A DNA stretch of 64,000 bases. Source: Fen-1258 sp964441505 (GTDB lineage Bacteria; Bacteroidota; Ignavibacteria; Ignavibacteriales; Melioribacteraceae). Of this stretch, positions 36,915-45,958 are shown piece after piece. The notes beneath the pieces were generated by a model. The model saw only the letters and a list, made by a program, of their open reading frames with translations, was not told where the DNA came from and searched no databases. How positions within the stretch are numbered: position 1 is the first letter of the stretch; every line of letters starts with the position of its first letter. The DNA is taken from positions 41,189 through 105,188 of the forward strand of contig CAYTUV010000010.1 of assembly GCA_964441505.1 (NCBI GenBank), written 5' to 3'. The translations under genes were made by a program, and so were the position numbers.

Positions 36915-38114
36915 TTATTTTTTCTGTAGGTAAGTTATTTTAAGTTTAGGTCTCAAAGCCTTATTAGAGTTATTGCTACCGTAAAACGCAATTCTCGCCG
37001 CTGAAGAGTACTCATCATAAAGTGTAAATGCCAACCCGGCATTTACATGCCCATTCAGCCATTTTTGAACCGCCCATGATATGTCTCCGGAAAAAATATC
37101 CCCTTTACGAGAGAGGAAAGAGGTCGAAAGACTATCACTTGATAATTTATAGAGTGAATTGTCTGCTAGCAATTGAACATAAAGAGAATCCGATTTTAAC
37201 GAGCCATCCAATTCTTTTGACACATCAACAGTCAATTCCAGAGCCGCTTTATTGATGATGGAATTTTTCGGCAATGATGATAGATCGAAGAAAACTGATC
37301 CGTGCAATGAATAACCGGCTTCCACATAAAAATCTGATGAAGGGACGGTAACAAATCCAGCACGCCTTGTTACAACATGAACATCCTCATCCGGATTTAC
37401 ATCGAGAGTATCTAAATAATAATTTGGTCTGTTTAGTATTACACGCAAATAGGTTTCATAATACGTTCCATTAACTTCAACAGCTCTAAAACCAAGCATT
37501 TTAGACGTATTGCCGGGTGTAAGAATAATTCCATTATTTTTTGGTGCTGAACTATTGATTTTCCGATTTAACCATTCTCTAATTACTTCCGGTTTCAAAT
37601 TAAATCTGATGGTTGTATCTGTAACGGCTAATCCGGATTTAACATCAGCTGCATCGTATTTAAGATATTGGCTTTTACTGCTGTCACGGTCAAATCCCGG
37701 TGCAGTCCAGTCGCTGCGCACCTGATGCACAGAAAAATCGAATGCAGAGGCCTTATCACCAATCGTGTAACGCGGAATCATATCCATCCATACTGACTGA
37801 ATAATGACTTCATTATTGGAAATTCTTGTGAGAGTAGTATCGGGCACGTAGACATTAAACCGATACAAAATTGAAGATTCCGAATAGGGGGTTTTGCCGA
37901 GCAGTAGATATTCCGATCCACCAAGTTTTGGTGTGTATTCATAGTAAGAAGATTTTTGAGGAATATTTAATGAATCGCTGTTCAGTTGCTGGAAAGTAAA
38001 TTTGTCTTGTTCGGAGAGTAAATTGGAACCAACTGAAGTAGGATCTTGATTACACGAAATAAATAAAAAAGTAAGAGTCACTACCAATAATGATAAACGC
38101 AAAAATCTGATCAA
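36915..38114 (-). CDS. Secreted lipoprotein, DUF4270-like
   Basis: The 399-residue protein begins with a lipoprotein signal ending in FISC (Cys21), then NQDPTSVGSNLL, the usual opening of DUF4270 lipoproteins. The rest is beta-rich, and the end (VQKWLNGHVNAGLAFTLYDE, then ALRPKLKITYL) recalls jelly-roll DNRLRE-type domains. Function is unknown in the family; surface glycan binding or adhesion is possible but unproven. It lies directly after the HAD phosphatase gene with no spacer (38114/38115) and before the barrel protein. Confidence 0.75.
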   Translation of the reverse strand: MIRFLRLSLLVVTLTFLFISCNQDPTSVGSNLLSEQDKFTFQQLNSDSLNIPQKSSYYEYTPKLGGSEYLLLGKTPYSESSILYRFNVYVPDTTLTRISNNEVIIQSVWMDMIPRYTIGDKASAFDFSVHQVRSDWTAPGFDRDSSKSQYLKYDAADVKSGLAVTDTTIRFNLKPEVIREWLNRKINSSAPKNNGIILTPGNTSKMLGFRAVEVNGTYYETYLRVILNRPNYYLDTLDVNPDEDVHVVTRRAGFVTVPSSDFYVEAGYSLHGSVFFDLSSLPKNSIINKAALELTVDVSKELDGSLKSDSLYVQLLADNSLYKLSSDSLSTSFLSRKGDIFSGDISWAVQKWLNGHVNAGLAFTLYDEYSSAARIAFYGSNNSNKALRPKLKITYLQKK

Positions 38115-38690
38115 TTAATTTCCTCCGGATAAATCAATAATAACAAAATCGCACGCTTCACTGAAATTAGCGGCTGTAAAATTGGGCTTTTTTCCCAGAT
38201 TAAGCAAGACAGAAATTTCTTTCTCAATCGTCGGACTATCAAGTAGAATTGTTTTCACACCGGCATTGATCCCACATTCAACATCACTCCATTTATCACC
38301 AACCATGTAAGAATGCGTAAGGTCAATATCAAATTCTTCTGCAGCTTGAACAATCATAAGCGGAGAAGGTTTCCTACAAATTGATTTTTCCGGAGGATCA
38401 ATATCGGGATGATAAGGACAGTAATAAAAAGCATCAACCGATGTTCCCTGCTCGAAGAGCAACTCATTCACTCTTTGGTTCACTGCATCAACATCTTGCA
38501 GAGTCATAAGCCCTTTTGCTACTCCAGCCTGATTGGAGACAACAATGATCTTACAACCGAAATCATTTTTGAGTTTTTTAATACCTTCGGCAACCCCTGG
38601 TAGGATTTTAATTTCAGAAGGATCTTTGATGTAACCGGGATCGTGGTTAATCGTTCCGTCACGATCCAAAAAAATTGCTCTTTGCATCAA
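38115..38690 (-). CDS. gmhB: HAD-family heptose-bisphosphate phosphatase (GmhB-like)
   Basis: The 191-residue protein carries the HAD motif I FLDRDGTINHDPGY (8-21), motif II SNQAG (52-56), motif III CRKPSP (about 109-114) and motif IV VGDKWSDVECG. This matches D-glycero-D-manno-heptose-1,7-bisphosphate 7-phosphatase, which acts in ADP-heptose synthesis for lipopolysaccharide. The zinc loop has CPYHPD but then KSICRKP, so one of the two cysteines of the usual C-x-C is replaced by Ser. A related histidinol-phosphatase role cannot be excluded. It is one base from glgA. Confidence 0.88.
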   Translation of the reverse strand: MMQRAIFLDRDGTINHDPGYIKDPSEIKILPGVAEGIKKLKNDFGCKIIVVSNQAGVAKGLMTLQDVDAVNQRVNELLFEQGTSVDAFYYCPYHPDIDPPEKSICRKPSPLMIVQAAEEFDIDLTHSYMVGDKWSDVECGINAGVKTILLDSPTIEKEISVLLNLGKKPNFTAANFSEACDFVIIDLSGGN

Positions 38691-40184
38691 TTAATCAGTA
38701 AGCTTTTTATAAAGATCAACATACTTCTTTGAAGAATTGAGCCAGCTGAAATCTGACTGCATTCCATTGCGCATTATTTTCTGCCATGTTTCTTTATCGC
38801 TGGTAAACATTTTAATTGCACGTTTAATTTCAGCCAGCATTTCAGTAGCCGAGTATTTTTCGAATACAAATCCATTACCTGTTTTAGTCTTCGGATTGTA
38901 AGGCAGAACTGTATCAGCCAAACCGCCAGTCTTACGCACTATCGGCACGGTTCCATACATAAGGCTATACATCTGGTTGAGTCCGCACGGTTCAAATTTA
39001 GATGGCATCAAGAACATATCACAACCTGCCTCAATTAAATGAGCAAGTTCATCATCAAATCCAATGTAACAAGAGAACTTGTTATGATATTTTGAACCCA
39101 TGCTCGTAAAAAATTTATGATATTTTTTATCGCCTGTGCCCAGAATAACCAGATGAATATTTAATTTCATTAGTTCGGGAAAAGCTTTTTCCATAAGATC
39201 CATACCTTTGTTATCAAACAATCGTGAAATCATACCAATAACAGGTGCATCGTCTTTAGGAGTAAAATTAAAATTATCTGCTAGAGCCTGCTTGCTTTCT
39301 CTCTTGAGTTCAATATTTTTTATCGAAAATCTCTTTGGAATTTTGTTATCCAGCTCAGGATTCCAAATAGTATCATCTATGCCGTTAATAATACCGAACA
39401 GATTCTTTTTACGTTTACTTAATACTTCTTCAAGCCCGTGCCCGTACTCTTTGTCCTTGTAGATTTCCTTTGCGTACGTTTCGCTTACGGTGGTTATCAT
39501 ATCGGCATAGAGTAAACCGCTTTTCAGAAAATTCAATTTTCCTTTATGAAGAACACCTTTTTCACTATCAAGTTCTTTTGGCAATGCTGTTTTCGCAAAA
39601 TTAGCTTTTGGGAAAACACCCTGGAAAGAAAGGTTGTGAATTGTGAACAATGTTTTTATTGGTTTAAATACAGGATCGTTCTTGTATGTCGACTTCAGAT
39701 ATGCCGGTATAAGTCCTGTCTGCCAGTCATTGCAGTGAATGATATCCGGTGTCCAGCCTAATTTTGTTATAAGTTCAAAAACGGCACGATTCAGTAAAAT
39801 AAAACGATCATCATTGTCAGGATATTCTTCGCCGGTAAGAGGATCGGTGTAGAGACTATGTCTGCTTCCATAAAACTGAGCATTGTCAAGGAAATAGATC
39901 TGAACTCGTGTTTTAGGCCCAATTAGAAAAGATGACCTTAGTGAAAAAACAACTTCCGAATCTCCAATATTGATTTTAAGGTCTTTCAATCTGACTACTT
40001 CATGTATTTTGAACTTTCGTTCGTCAATCGCTCCATATTTAGGTACAATAATTCTAACAAAATGCCCCATCTCCTGAAGTTTTTGTGGTAGTGCTGATGA
40101 GACGTCTGCTAAACCGCCGGTCTTTACGAACGGAACCACTTCTGAGGTTGCAAATAAGATTTTAAGCTTTTTTCCTGACGACAT
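38691..40184 (-). CDS. glgA: Glycogen synthase (ADP-glucose type)
   Basis: GlgA elongates alpha-1,4-glucan from ADP-glucose. The 497-residue GT5 enzyme shows the sugar-nucleotide motif KTGGLADVSSALP (about 21-33) in the N-terminal Rossmann domain, HCNDWQTGLIPAYL (about 150-163), TIHNLSFQGVFP, and in the C-terminal domain SRLFDNKGMDL, PSKFEPCGLNQMYSLMYGTVPIVRKTGGLADTV (in part), the conserved glutamate-containing catalytic segment. Length is normal. The promoter at 40213-40243 is well placed. Confidence 0.95.
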   Translation of the reverse strand: MSSGKKLKILFATSEVVPFVKTGGLADVSSALPQKLQEMGHFVRIIVPKYGAIDERKFKIHEVVRLKDLKINIGDSEVVFSLRSSFLIGPKTRVQIYFLDNAQFYGSRHSLYTDPLTGEEYPDNDDRFILLNRAVFELITKLGWTPDIIHCNDWQTGLIPAYLKSTYKNDPVFKPIKTLFTIHNLSFQGVFPKANFAKTALPKELDSEKGVLHKGKLNFLKSGLLYADMITTVSETYAKEIYKDKEYGHGLEEVLSKRKKNLFGIINGIDDTIWNPELDNKIPKRFSIKNIELKRESKQALADNFNFTPKDDAPVIGMISRLFDNKGMDLMEKAFPELMKLNIHLVILGTGDKKYHKFFTSMGSKYHNKFSCYIGFDDELAHLIEAGCDMFLMPSKFEPCGLNQMYSLMYGTVPIVRKTGGLADTVLPYNPKTKTGNGFVFEKYSATEMLAEIKRAIKMFTSDKETWQKIMRNGMQSDFSWLNSSKKYVDLYKKLTD

Positions 40185-40212
40185 TTAATGTTGTCCTTCA
40201 AATTTTAATATG

Positions 40213-40243
40213 CAAAATTACGAAAATAGAGCGGGATTGACAA
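40213..40243 (-). promoter_or_regulatory. Promoter of glgA
   Basis: On the minus strand TTGTCA at about 40243-40238 and TAATTTTG at 40220-40213 fit the Bacteroidetes -33 / -7 pattern, the -7 box matching TAnnTTTG exactly. It lies 29 bases upstream of the glgA ATG in the divergent glgA-hutI spacer. Confidence 0.5.
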
Positions 40244-40247
40244 AAAT

Positions 40248-40281
40248 ATTGGCAAATAAAGAAATGATTTCTCTATTTTTG
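40248..40281 (+). promoter_or_regulatory. Promoter of the hut operon
   Basis: On the plus strand ATTG (40248-40251) and TATTTTTG (40274-40281), an exact TAnnTTTG box, lie 24 bases before the hutI ATG. The spacing is 22, slightly long. It is divergent with the glgA promoter, within a 120-base spacer. Confidence 0.45.
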
Positions 40282-40304
40282 AGCCGTTCCTTAATTGGCA
40301 TCAG

Positions 40305-41558
40305 ATGAAAACATTATTTAAGAATCCGTTACAGATAGCGACTGTTGACACCAAAAGCAGCCATTTCAAGCGTGGGAAAGAGCTTTCCGAGATCGGCTTA
40401 CTCTCCGGGCATTCAATTTTAGTTGAGGATGGAATAATTAAGGATCTCATTCCAGAGTCTTCCCTTTCGAAAATTAATGCCGAGAAGACAATAGATCTAA
40501 AGAATTTAATTCTACTACCCGGTCTGATTGAATGCCATACACACGCAGCTTATGCCGGATCCCGCGCAAATGAATTTCTTATGCGCCTGAAGGGCTCTAC
40601 ATACGAAGAGATCTCAAAAGCCGGCGGAGGAATTACATCAACTATGCATGCGGTACGTAATTCCTCTTTTGAAGAATTGGTTAAACTGCTGAAACCAAGA
40701 GTCGATCATTTCATTTCGCAGGGTGTGACAACATTAGAGATTAAAAGCGGCTACGGTTTAAGTTATTATGATGAGATTAAACTTCTCCAAGTAATTAATC
40801 ATTTCAAAACTCACTCGGCGATTGATATTGTGCCGACATTCCTCGGCGCACATACCTATCCTCCTGAATATAAAAACGATCACAAGCAATATCTTGATTT
40901 GATCATTAACGAACTTCTTCCGTATATAATAAAAAATAAACTGGCTGAACATGTGGATGCTTTCTGTGAGAAGACAGCTTTCTCATCAGATGAAGTAGAA
41001 AAGATATTCACTAAGGCAAAAAAACTTGGCTACAAGCTGAAGCTGCATACAGAGCAGTTCAACAATGTAGGTGGTCTGGATGTAGCTCTGAGATTGAAAG
41101 CGTTAAGTGTTGACCATCTCGAGGTAATTTCAAAGGATGATATTCCTAAATTATCAAAAAGCGAAACAGTTGCAGTACTATTACCGGGTGTATCATTTTT
41201 CCTGGATTACGATTACGCTCCTGCCCGTATGCTGATTGAGAATAATGCTATCGTAGCGCTTGCTACAGATTTCAACCCAGGATCATCACACATTCCAAAT
41301 CTTCATCTTATAATGCAGCTGGCAGCTTTGAAAATGAAAATGAGTGTCGAAGAAATAATCTCTTCTGTTACAATTAACGCTGCCAAAGCATTAGATGTGA
41401 GCGAGAAAGTTGGAAGTATTGAAATTGGTAAGCAGGCAGACTTTGCAGTGTTCAACGCCAAGGATTTTTCAGAGATCATTTACAACATCGGAATTAATTT
41501 GAATAGATATACAATTAAAAAAGGCAAAATCATTTATCAAAATGCGGAAAATTTATGA
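40305..41558 (+). CDS. hutI: Imidazolonepropionase
   Basis: HutI hydrolyses 4-imidazolone-5-propanoate to N-formimino-L-glutamate, the third step of histidine breakdown. The 417-residue amidohydrolase has GLIECHTHAAYAGSRANEF (about 74-92) with the metal HxH, KSGYGLSYYDE, PTFLGAHTYPPEY (metal His), KLHTEQFNNVGG and ATDFNPGSSHIPNL near the end. All residues of the HutI family are in place. Its ATGA stop overlap with ftcD shows coupling. hutH and hutU are not adjacent, so the pathway's first two steps must be encoded elsewhere if present. Confidence 0.96.
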   Translation: MKTLFKNPLQIATVDTKSSHFKRGKELSEIGLLSGHSILVEDGIIKDLIPESSLSKINAEKTIDLKNLILLPGLIECHTHAAYAGSRANEFLMRLKGSTYEEISKAGGGITSTMHAVRNSSFEELVKLLKPRVDHFISQGVTTLEIKSGYGLSYYDEIKLLQVINHFKTHSAIDIVPTFLGAHTYPPEYKNDHKQYLDLIINELLPYIIKNKLAEHVDAFCEKTAFSSDEVEKIFTKAKKLGYKLKLHTEQFNNVGGLDVALRLKALSVDHLEVISKDDIPKLSKSETVAVLLPGVSFFLDYDYAPARMLIENNAIVALATDFNPGSSHIPNLHLIMQLAALKMKMSVEEIISSVTINAAKALDVSEKVGSIEIGKQADFAVFNAKDFSEIIYNIGINLNRYTIKKGKIIYQNAENL

Positions 41559-42571
41559 AGATAATCGAATGTGTTCCAAACTTTAGCGATGGACGAAATC
41601 CAGAAACATTCGAAGCAATAAAGGAAGCTGTTGCGGAAATTAAAGATGTAAAATTATTGAGCCTTGAGCCCGATGCCGATTACAATCGTGTAGTGGTTAC
41701 CTTAGCCGGCAATGAAGAAGGGATTCTGAATGGTACACTTGCCGCTTGTAAAGTTGCCGCAGAATTTATTGATATGCGAAGACACAAAGGAGGACATCCG
41801 CGCCTCGGCGCAATTGATGTGGTTCCGTTTGTTCCGGTTGCAAATGTTACAACCGAAGAGTGCGTGAAAATTTCGGAAAAATTTGCAAAAATTATTTCAG
41901 TTGATTTGAAAGTTCCGGTTTACTTATATGAAAATGCTGCGCACAAGGCTGATAGAAAAAGTTTATCGAGCATTCGTCAGGGTGAATATGAAGGACTGGA
42001 AGAAAAATTGAAGGATCCAAATTGGATACCGGATTTTGGAGAAGCGATTTTCAATCCTAAACTCGGGGCAATAGTAACCGGTTCCCGCTTCTTTTTAGTA
42101 GCATACAATGTCAATATCAAATCTAACGATGTCAAATACTCGAAAGAAATCGGCGAAATATTACGTGAGAGTGGTTATGCTAAACGCGATGAAAATGGAA
42201 ATATCATCAAGGTCAATGGGAAGGCAATCAAAGTTCCGGGACGCTTGAAAGAAGTGAAAGGAATGGGTGTGGCTTTAGAAAAATACAATCTCACACAAGT
42301 TTCTATGAACCTGACAAACTACAACGTTACGCCAATACATGTAGCGTTTGAAGAAGCAAAGAGAGAAGCTGCGAGACTTGGTATTGAAGTAAACGGAAGT
42401 GAAATTGTAGGACTGGTTCCACTCGAAGCGATGTTACAAGCCGGAAGATTTTATACTAATGGGAAAGAAACAGATGAAAAGAAATTAGTTGAAGCCGCAA
42501 TTAATAATCTTGGTCTAAGTGCACTTCATCCGTTCAAACCGGAAGAAAAAATAATTGAATTCATGATTTAA
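41555..42571 (+). CDS. ftcD: Glutamate formimidoyltransferase
   Basis: It transfers the formimino group of N-formimino-glutamate to tetrahydrofolate. The 338-residue protein starts IIECVPNFSDGRNPE, and has RRHKGGHPRLGAIDVVPFVP (about 74-93), YLYENAAHKADR and RFYTNGKETDE; these are conserved in the transferase half of mammalian FTCD. It lacks the cyclodeaminase half, which is the separate next gene. It overlaps hutI by 4 bases and is followed by a repeat copy. Confidence 0.95.
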   Translation: MKIIECVPNFSDGRNPETFEAIKEAVAEIKDVKLLSLEPDADYNRVVVTLAGNEEGILNGTLAACKVAAEFIDMRRHKGGHPRLGAIDVVPFVPVANVTTEECVKISEKFAKIISVDLKVPVYLYENAAHKADRKSLSSIRQGEYEGLEEKLKDPNWIPDFGEAIFNPKLGAIVTGSRFFLVAYNVNIKSNDVKYSKEIGEILRESGYAKRDENGNIIKVNGKAIKVPGRLKEVKGMGVALEKYNLTQVSMNLTNYNVTPIHVAFEEAKREAARLGIEVNGSEIVGLVPLEAMLQAGRFYTNGKETDEKKLVEAAINNLGLSALHPFKPEEKIIEFMI

Positions 42572-42645
42572 AATTCTGAGGAGTGAAACGACGAAGAATC
42601 TCCAACAAATAAGTGTATGAGATTCCTCACCACGCTCAGAATTAC
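42572..42645. repeat. ATTCTGA..TCAGAAT dispersed palindrome, copy iii
   Basis: ATTCTGAGGAGTGAAACGAC and GAAGAATCTCC at the left are mirrored by GAGATTCCTCACC and GCTCAGAATTAC at the right. It fills the gap between ftcD and the fchA start (42661) and can form a hairpin. Confidence 0.8.
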
Positions 42646-42660
42646 AAAAAAGGAGTAATA

Positions 42661-43293
42661 ATGAATCTCTCAAAAACATTACAAGAATATTTTAACGAAC
42701 TATCATCCAACTCACCCACACCGGGTGGTGGAAATGTTGCGGCACTGTGCGGCGCACTCGCCTCAAGTTTGGGGATGATGGTTTGTAACCTTACTATAGG
42801 TAAGAAGAAATATGCCGAGGTTGAACAGGAAATGATCAGCCTCAGAGACAAGTTGGAAAATTATCAGAAGAAATTTTTTGTACTCGGGACGAAAGATAAC
42901 GAAGCCTTTGATAAAGTGATGAATGCCTTCAAACTTGCGAAAGAGACTGATGAGGAAAAGCAATTACGTGCGAAGAAGATAGAAGAAGCAACTATTGATG
43001 CTGCCGAGGTGCCTTCCGATGTGATGCAGGCATGCAGTGAAATTCTGCCAATGATAAAAACAGTAATTGAAAAGGGAAACAGAAATTCTTTATCAGATGC
43101 CGGTGTTGCTGTATCATTAATTGCCACAGCCGCTGAATCTGCTTATCTGAATGTAATGATTAACTGTTCATCACTATCCAACCAAACAATTGCCAACGAG
43201 ATAAAGAAGCGGGCAGATATTCGTATGGATGAAATTTCGCATACAAGTGAATACCTTGTTGAACGAATTGTTAAAGAAGTCAATCCGCAATGA
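42661..43293 (+). CDS. fchA: Formimidoyltetrahydrofolate cyclodeaminase
   Basis: It converts 5-formimino-THF to 5,10-methenyl-THF and ammonia, completing the histidine route. The 211-residue all-helical protein has the signature SPTPGGGNVAALCGALASSL (about 20-39) with the Gly-rich loop, and a later SDAGVAVSLIATAAESAYLNV segment of the family. An upstream ATG at 42613 would add 16 residues, but those are encoded by the repeat; the ATG at 42661 is preceded by AAAAAAGGAG (42648-42657) and gives the conventional N-terminus. Confidence 0.93.
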   Translation: MNLSKTLQEYFNELSSNSPTPGGGNVAALCGALASSLGMMVCNLTIGKKKYAEVEQEMISLRDKLENYQKKFFVLGTKDNEAFDKVMNAFKLAKETDEEKQLRAKKIEEATIDAAEVPSDVMQACSEILPMIKTVIEKGNRNSLSDAGVAVSLIATAAESAYLNVMINCSSLSNQTIANEIKKRADIRMDEISHTSEYLVERIVKEVNPQ

Positions 43294-43315
43294 TGACAAC
43301 GAGACACAAAAATCA

Positions 43316-43418
43316 TCATCCATTTCGACTCGACAACAGACGGGGAGAAATCTTAATAACACAAAAGATTTCTCAGTCGCTTATATCACAACAAATGATA
43401 CGCCCCTTCGAAATGACA
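43316..43418. repeat. CATTTCGA..TCGAAATG dispersed palindrome, copy iv
   Basis: CATTTCGACTCGACAACAGA and GGGGAGAAATCTTA at the left pair with AAAGATTTCTCAGTCG and CTTCGAAATGACA at the right. It fills the gap between fchA and the namZ start (43422) and lies in an open frame that reads through to namZ. Confidence 0.8.
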
Positions 43419-43421
43419 ATT

Positions 43422-44648
43422 ATGAAATTGCTCATCTTATTGCTAATGCTTTTTTCTATTGAGACAAATGCACAAAAAGTACTACTCGGAATTGATGTTC
43501 TCCAGAAAAGTAATTACTCACTTCTTGATGGCAAACGTGTAGGCTTAATAACTAACCACACCGGGGTGAACGGCAAACTCCAGTCAACACACGATCTATT
43601 CAGCCGGGCAACTAATTTCAAATTGTCAGCTGTTTTTTCTCCTGAGCATGGATTAAAAGGAATGATCGGCGCTGGACAACTATACAATGACTTTACTGAT
43701 TCATCAACAGGGATTATCTACTATTCACTTTACGGCAAGACCCACAAGCCAACGAAGGAAATGCTTGAAGGAATCGATGTGCTGGTCTATGATATTCAGG
43801 ACATCGGCGTTCGATCATATACTTATATAAGCACACTTGGCGCTGCAATGGAAGCGGCTGCTGAGAACAAGATTGAATTTATAGTTCTGGACAGGCCAAA
43901 TCCCTTAGGTGGCATAAGGACAGAAGGCAATGTTGTTGAGGATGGTTTTGATTCATTCGTGAGTAAATATAAAATTCCATACGTATACGGATTGACCTGC
44001 GGAGAACTTGCCAAGCTTATCAATTCCAAAAGTGCTCTTGGAAATAAGATTAAGTGTAAGCTGAGAATTGTAAATATGGAGGGCTGGAAACGTTCGATGA
44101 AATTTTGCGATACAGGATTAAGCTGGGTTCCTACCTCACCAAATGTTCCTTATCAGGAGACAGCCGCTTACCTGGTTGGTACCGGAGTGTTGGGCGAGCT
44201 TCAGGTTTGCGGAATAGGAATTACTTACACACTCCCCTTTCAGACTTTTGCCGCAGAATGGATTGATGGAGATACACTGGCTTCAAGAATGAATTCTCTA
44301 AACCTACCCGGGGTTATTTTTAGACCGCTTTCTTACAAACCGCTCTATGGTGATTGGAAAGATAAGACTTTGAACGGCGTACAACTTCACATCACTGATT
44401 TCGATAAAATCAACTTACTTGAACTGCAATTTTATTTTATGCAGGTACATCACCAACTTTATCCGGATAAAGATCCTTTAACACTAGCCACAGCAAGCCG
44501 GATTAAAATGTTCGATAAGGTCTTAGGCACTGATAAAGTAAGGGTGAAATTTTCAAAACATTTCCGTGTCAAAGACATTCACAAGTTTCTGAATAAAGAT
44601 CTGGATTGGTTCAGAAAACTTGCGAGAAGGTATTATATCTACAATTAA
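43422..44648 (+). CDS. namZ: Exo-beta-N-acetylmuramidase (NamZ, DUF1343)
   Basis: NamZ releases terminal N-acetylmuramic acid from peptidoglycan fragments. From the ATG at 43422 the protein is 408 residues: signal peptide MKLLILLLMLFSIETNAQ, then RVGLITNHTGVNGKLQSTHD (about 29-48), SPEHGLKG, VYDIQDIGVRSYTYISTLG, LDRPNPLGG and EG(N)VVEDGF, the conserved set of DUF1343. A longer open frame starts at 43290, but its first 44 residues are encoded by the palindromic repeat and by the end of fchA, so the later start is preferred. It may be co-transcribed with the hut genes or have its own promoter. Confidence 0.92.
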   Translation: MKLLILLLMLFSIETNAQKVLLGIDVLQKSNYSLLDGKRVGLITNHTGVNGKLQSTHDLFSRATNFKLSAVFSPEHGLKGMIGAGQLYNDFTDSSTGIIYYSLYGKTHKPTKEMLEGIDVLVYDIQDIGVRSYTYISTLGAAMEAAAENKIEFIVLDRPNPLGGIRTEGNVVEDGFDSFVSKYKIPYVYGLTCGELAKLINSKSALGNKIKCKLRIVNMEGWKRSMKFCDTGLSWVPTSPNVPYQETAAYLVGTGVLGELQVCGIGITYTLPFQTFAAEWIDGDTLASRMNSLNLPGVIFRPLSYKPLYGDWKDKTLNGVQLHITDFDKINLLELQFYFMQVHHQLYPDKDPLTLATASRIKMFDKVLGTDKVRVKFSKHFRVKDIHKFLNKDLDWFRKLARRYYIYN

Positions 44649-44741
44649 ACAAGATTTTCTTATTTATAAAGGTCTTAAATAGTAACTTTTCCGCCGCGGT
44701 AGATTACAAAAGCAACTTTATAATTGCACAAATGTCGAATG

Positions 44742-44803
44742 CTAAAACAGTTTATCTCGCTAAGTGGGGCGGTCGTAGCTAAGTGCTAGTTTGACTGTTT
44801 TAG
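44742..44803. terminator. Possible bidirectional terminator between namZ and the PorV-like gene
   Basis: CTAAAACAGT (44742-44751) and ACTGTTTTAG (44794-44803) form a 10-bp inverted repeat between two convergent genes. The stop codon of the PorV-like gene lies in the right arm. No T tract follows on either side. Confidence 0.3.
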
Positions 44804-45888
44804 AAATTCAAAGTTAAGCCCAAACTAAAAGCTTTTTTATCAATCTTCTTGATGTTCCAGAATGGAGCTGGTTGAACATTATCTTCATCAATTTTTTGCC
44901 AATCCGAGATACAATAATCAAACTTTAATTCCAACCTGTTTGATAAATCGAAAAATTTATGAAAAGGAATTTTTATTCCAGCACCATATCTATTAACAGG
45001 GTGTTGAGGTGAATACGAATAAATTTCTTTTATCTGTATTTCATTTTCTCTTCCAAAACTTAACTGCAGTATCTCAAACAATGTTAATTCTATACCAAAA
45101 TTAGGTTGCCACTCAGTGAAATCATAATCTGCACCTTTAAATACAGCATCGAATGCAAACATAAATTTTAATGGAGATAAGCCGAAAACCTTTTCGAAAT
45201 TTGGATTATAGTTATAAGAGAAACCGGCTCTAATATTCTGGAATTTATAATCCTCTTGAGGGAAATTATCATATTTTATTTTTGTATTGAGTATGTTTTT
45301 GATTTGGAAACCAACTTGAAATTTATCATTAGAAGAAAAAGTAAAGCTTTCTGGAAATCTATATAATACTGCTAAATTAATATCAATCGCTGAACCAGAA
45401 ATAGATTTGGTCTCATCAGGGGAAGAACTTGTGGTTAGATTTGAAAATTTGAGATAATAATAATTCGCCGCAATTCCGACTGAAATATCATCTGCGAGAT
45501 TTCGTGCATAGTTTATAGTGTAAATATAAAAACCATCTCTACCCTGAATGAATTTATCCGTAAGAGTATTTGCCGACACTCCTATTGTTCCGTAATTATT
45601 AAAAAGAGGAATAATAATTGCATAATCATATGCTTTAACATCCTCAGTAAATATGCCGAACCCTTGTCCTTGAGAAACTAATACACTATATGAATTTAGA
45701 TTTGCTATACCGGCGGTATTGTAAAATAGCGTCTCCGTACCTTCAGCAACACCTGTATAAGCATTCCCTAATCTGATTGCTCTAGCATAGCGCGAAGTAT
45801 TAAAAAGATCCATCGCACCGCTTTGTGGTAAGACGACGCTATAGAAAATTAGAAATATTATTAAAATTCTTATTGCAAGTTTTTTCAA
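44800..45888 (-). CDS. PorV/PorQ-family outer-membrane protein
   Basis: The 362-residue protein has a signal peptide (cleavage near VVLPQ, residue 22), then SRYARAIRLGNAYTGVAEG, FYNTAGIANL, the standard N-terminus of the PorV/PorQ (UPF0164) beta-barrels that work with type IX secretion in Bacteroidetes. Amphipathic strands run to the final FSLGLTLNF aromatic end. Whether it serves secretion here is unknown, since no other por gene is near. A hairpin repeat precedes the start. Confidence 0.8.
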   Translation of the reverse strand: MKKLAIRILIIFLIFYSVVLPQSGAMDLFNTSRYARAIRLGNAYTGVAEGTETLFYNTAGIANLNSYSVLVSQGQGFGIFTEDVKAYDYAIIIPLFNNYGTIGVSANTLTDKFIQGRDGFYIYTINYARNLADDISVGIAANYYYLKFSNLTTSSSPDETKSISGSAIDINLAVLYRFPESFTFSSNDKFQVGFQIKNILNTKIKYDNFPQEDYKFQNIRAGFSYNYNPNFEKVFGLSPLKFMFAFDAVFKGADYDFTEWQPNFGIELTLFEILQLSFGRENEIQIKEIYSYSPQHPVNRYGAGIKIPFHKFFDLSNRLELKFDYCISDWQKIDEDNVQPAPFWNIKKIDKKAFSLGLTLNF

Positions 45889-45958
45889 AATTCTTCCATG
45901 TGTTAATTATAGTCAGCGCATCTTGTCGCTAAGCGCACGTTTAGTAGTAGTTCGTTTG

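Noticed and set aside
43290..43421. Extended N-terminus of the NamZ reading frame
   Set aside because: The extra 44 residues come from the repeat and overlap the fchA end; the ATG at 43422 gives a proper signal peptide.
44649..44799. Small RNA between namZ and the PorV-like gene
   Set aside because: Only a 10-bp inverted repeat; no further structure or promoter to support an RNA gene.
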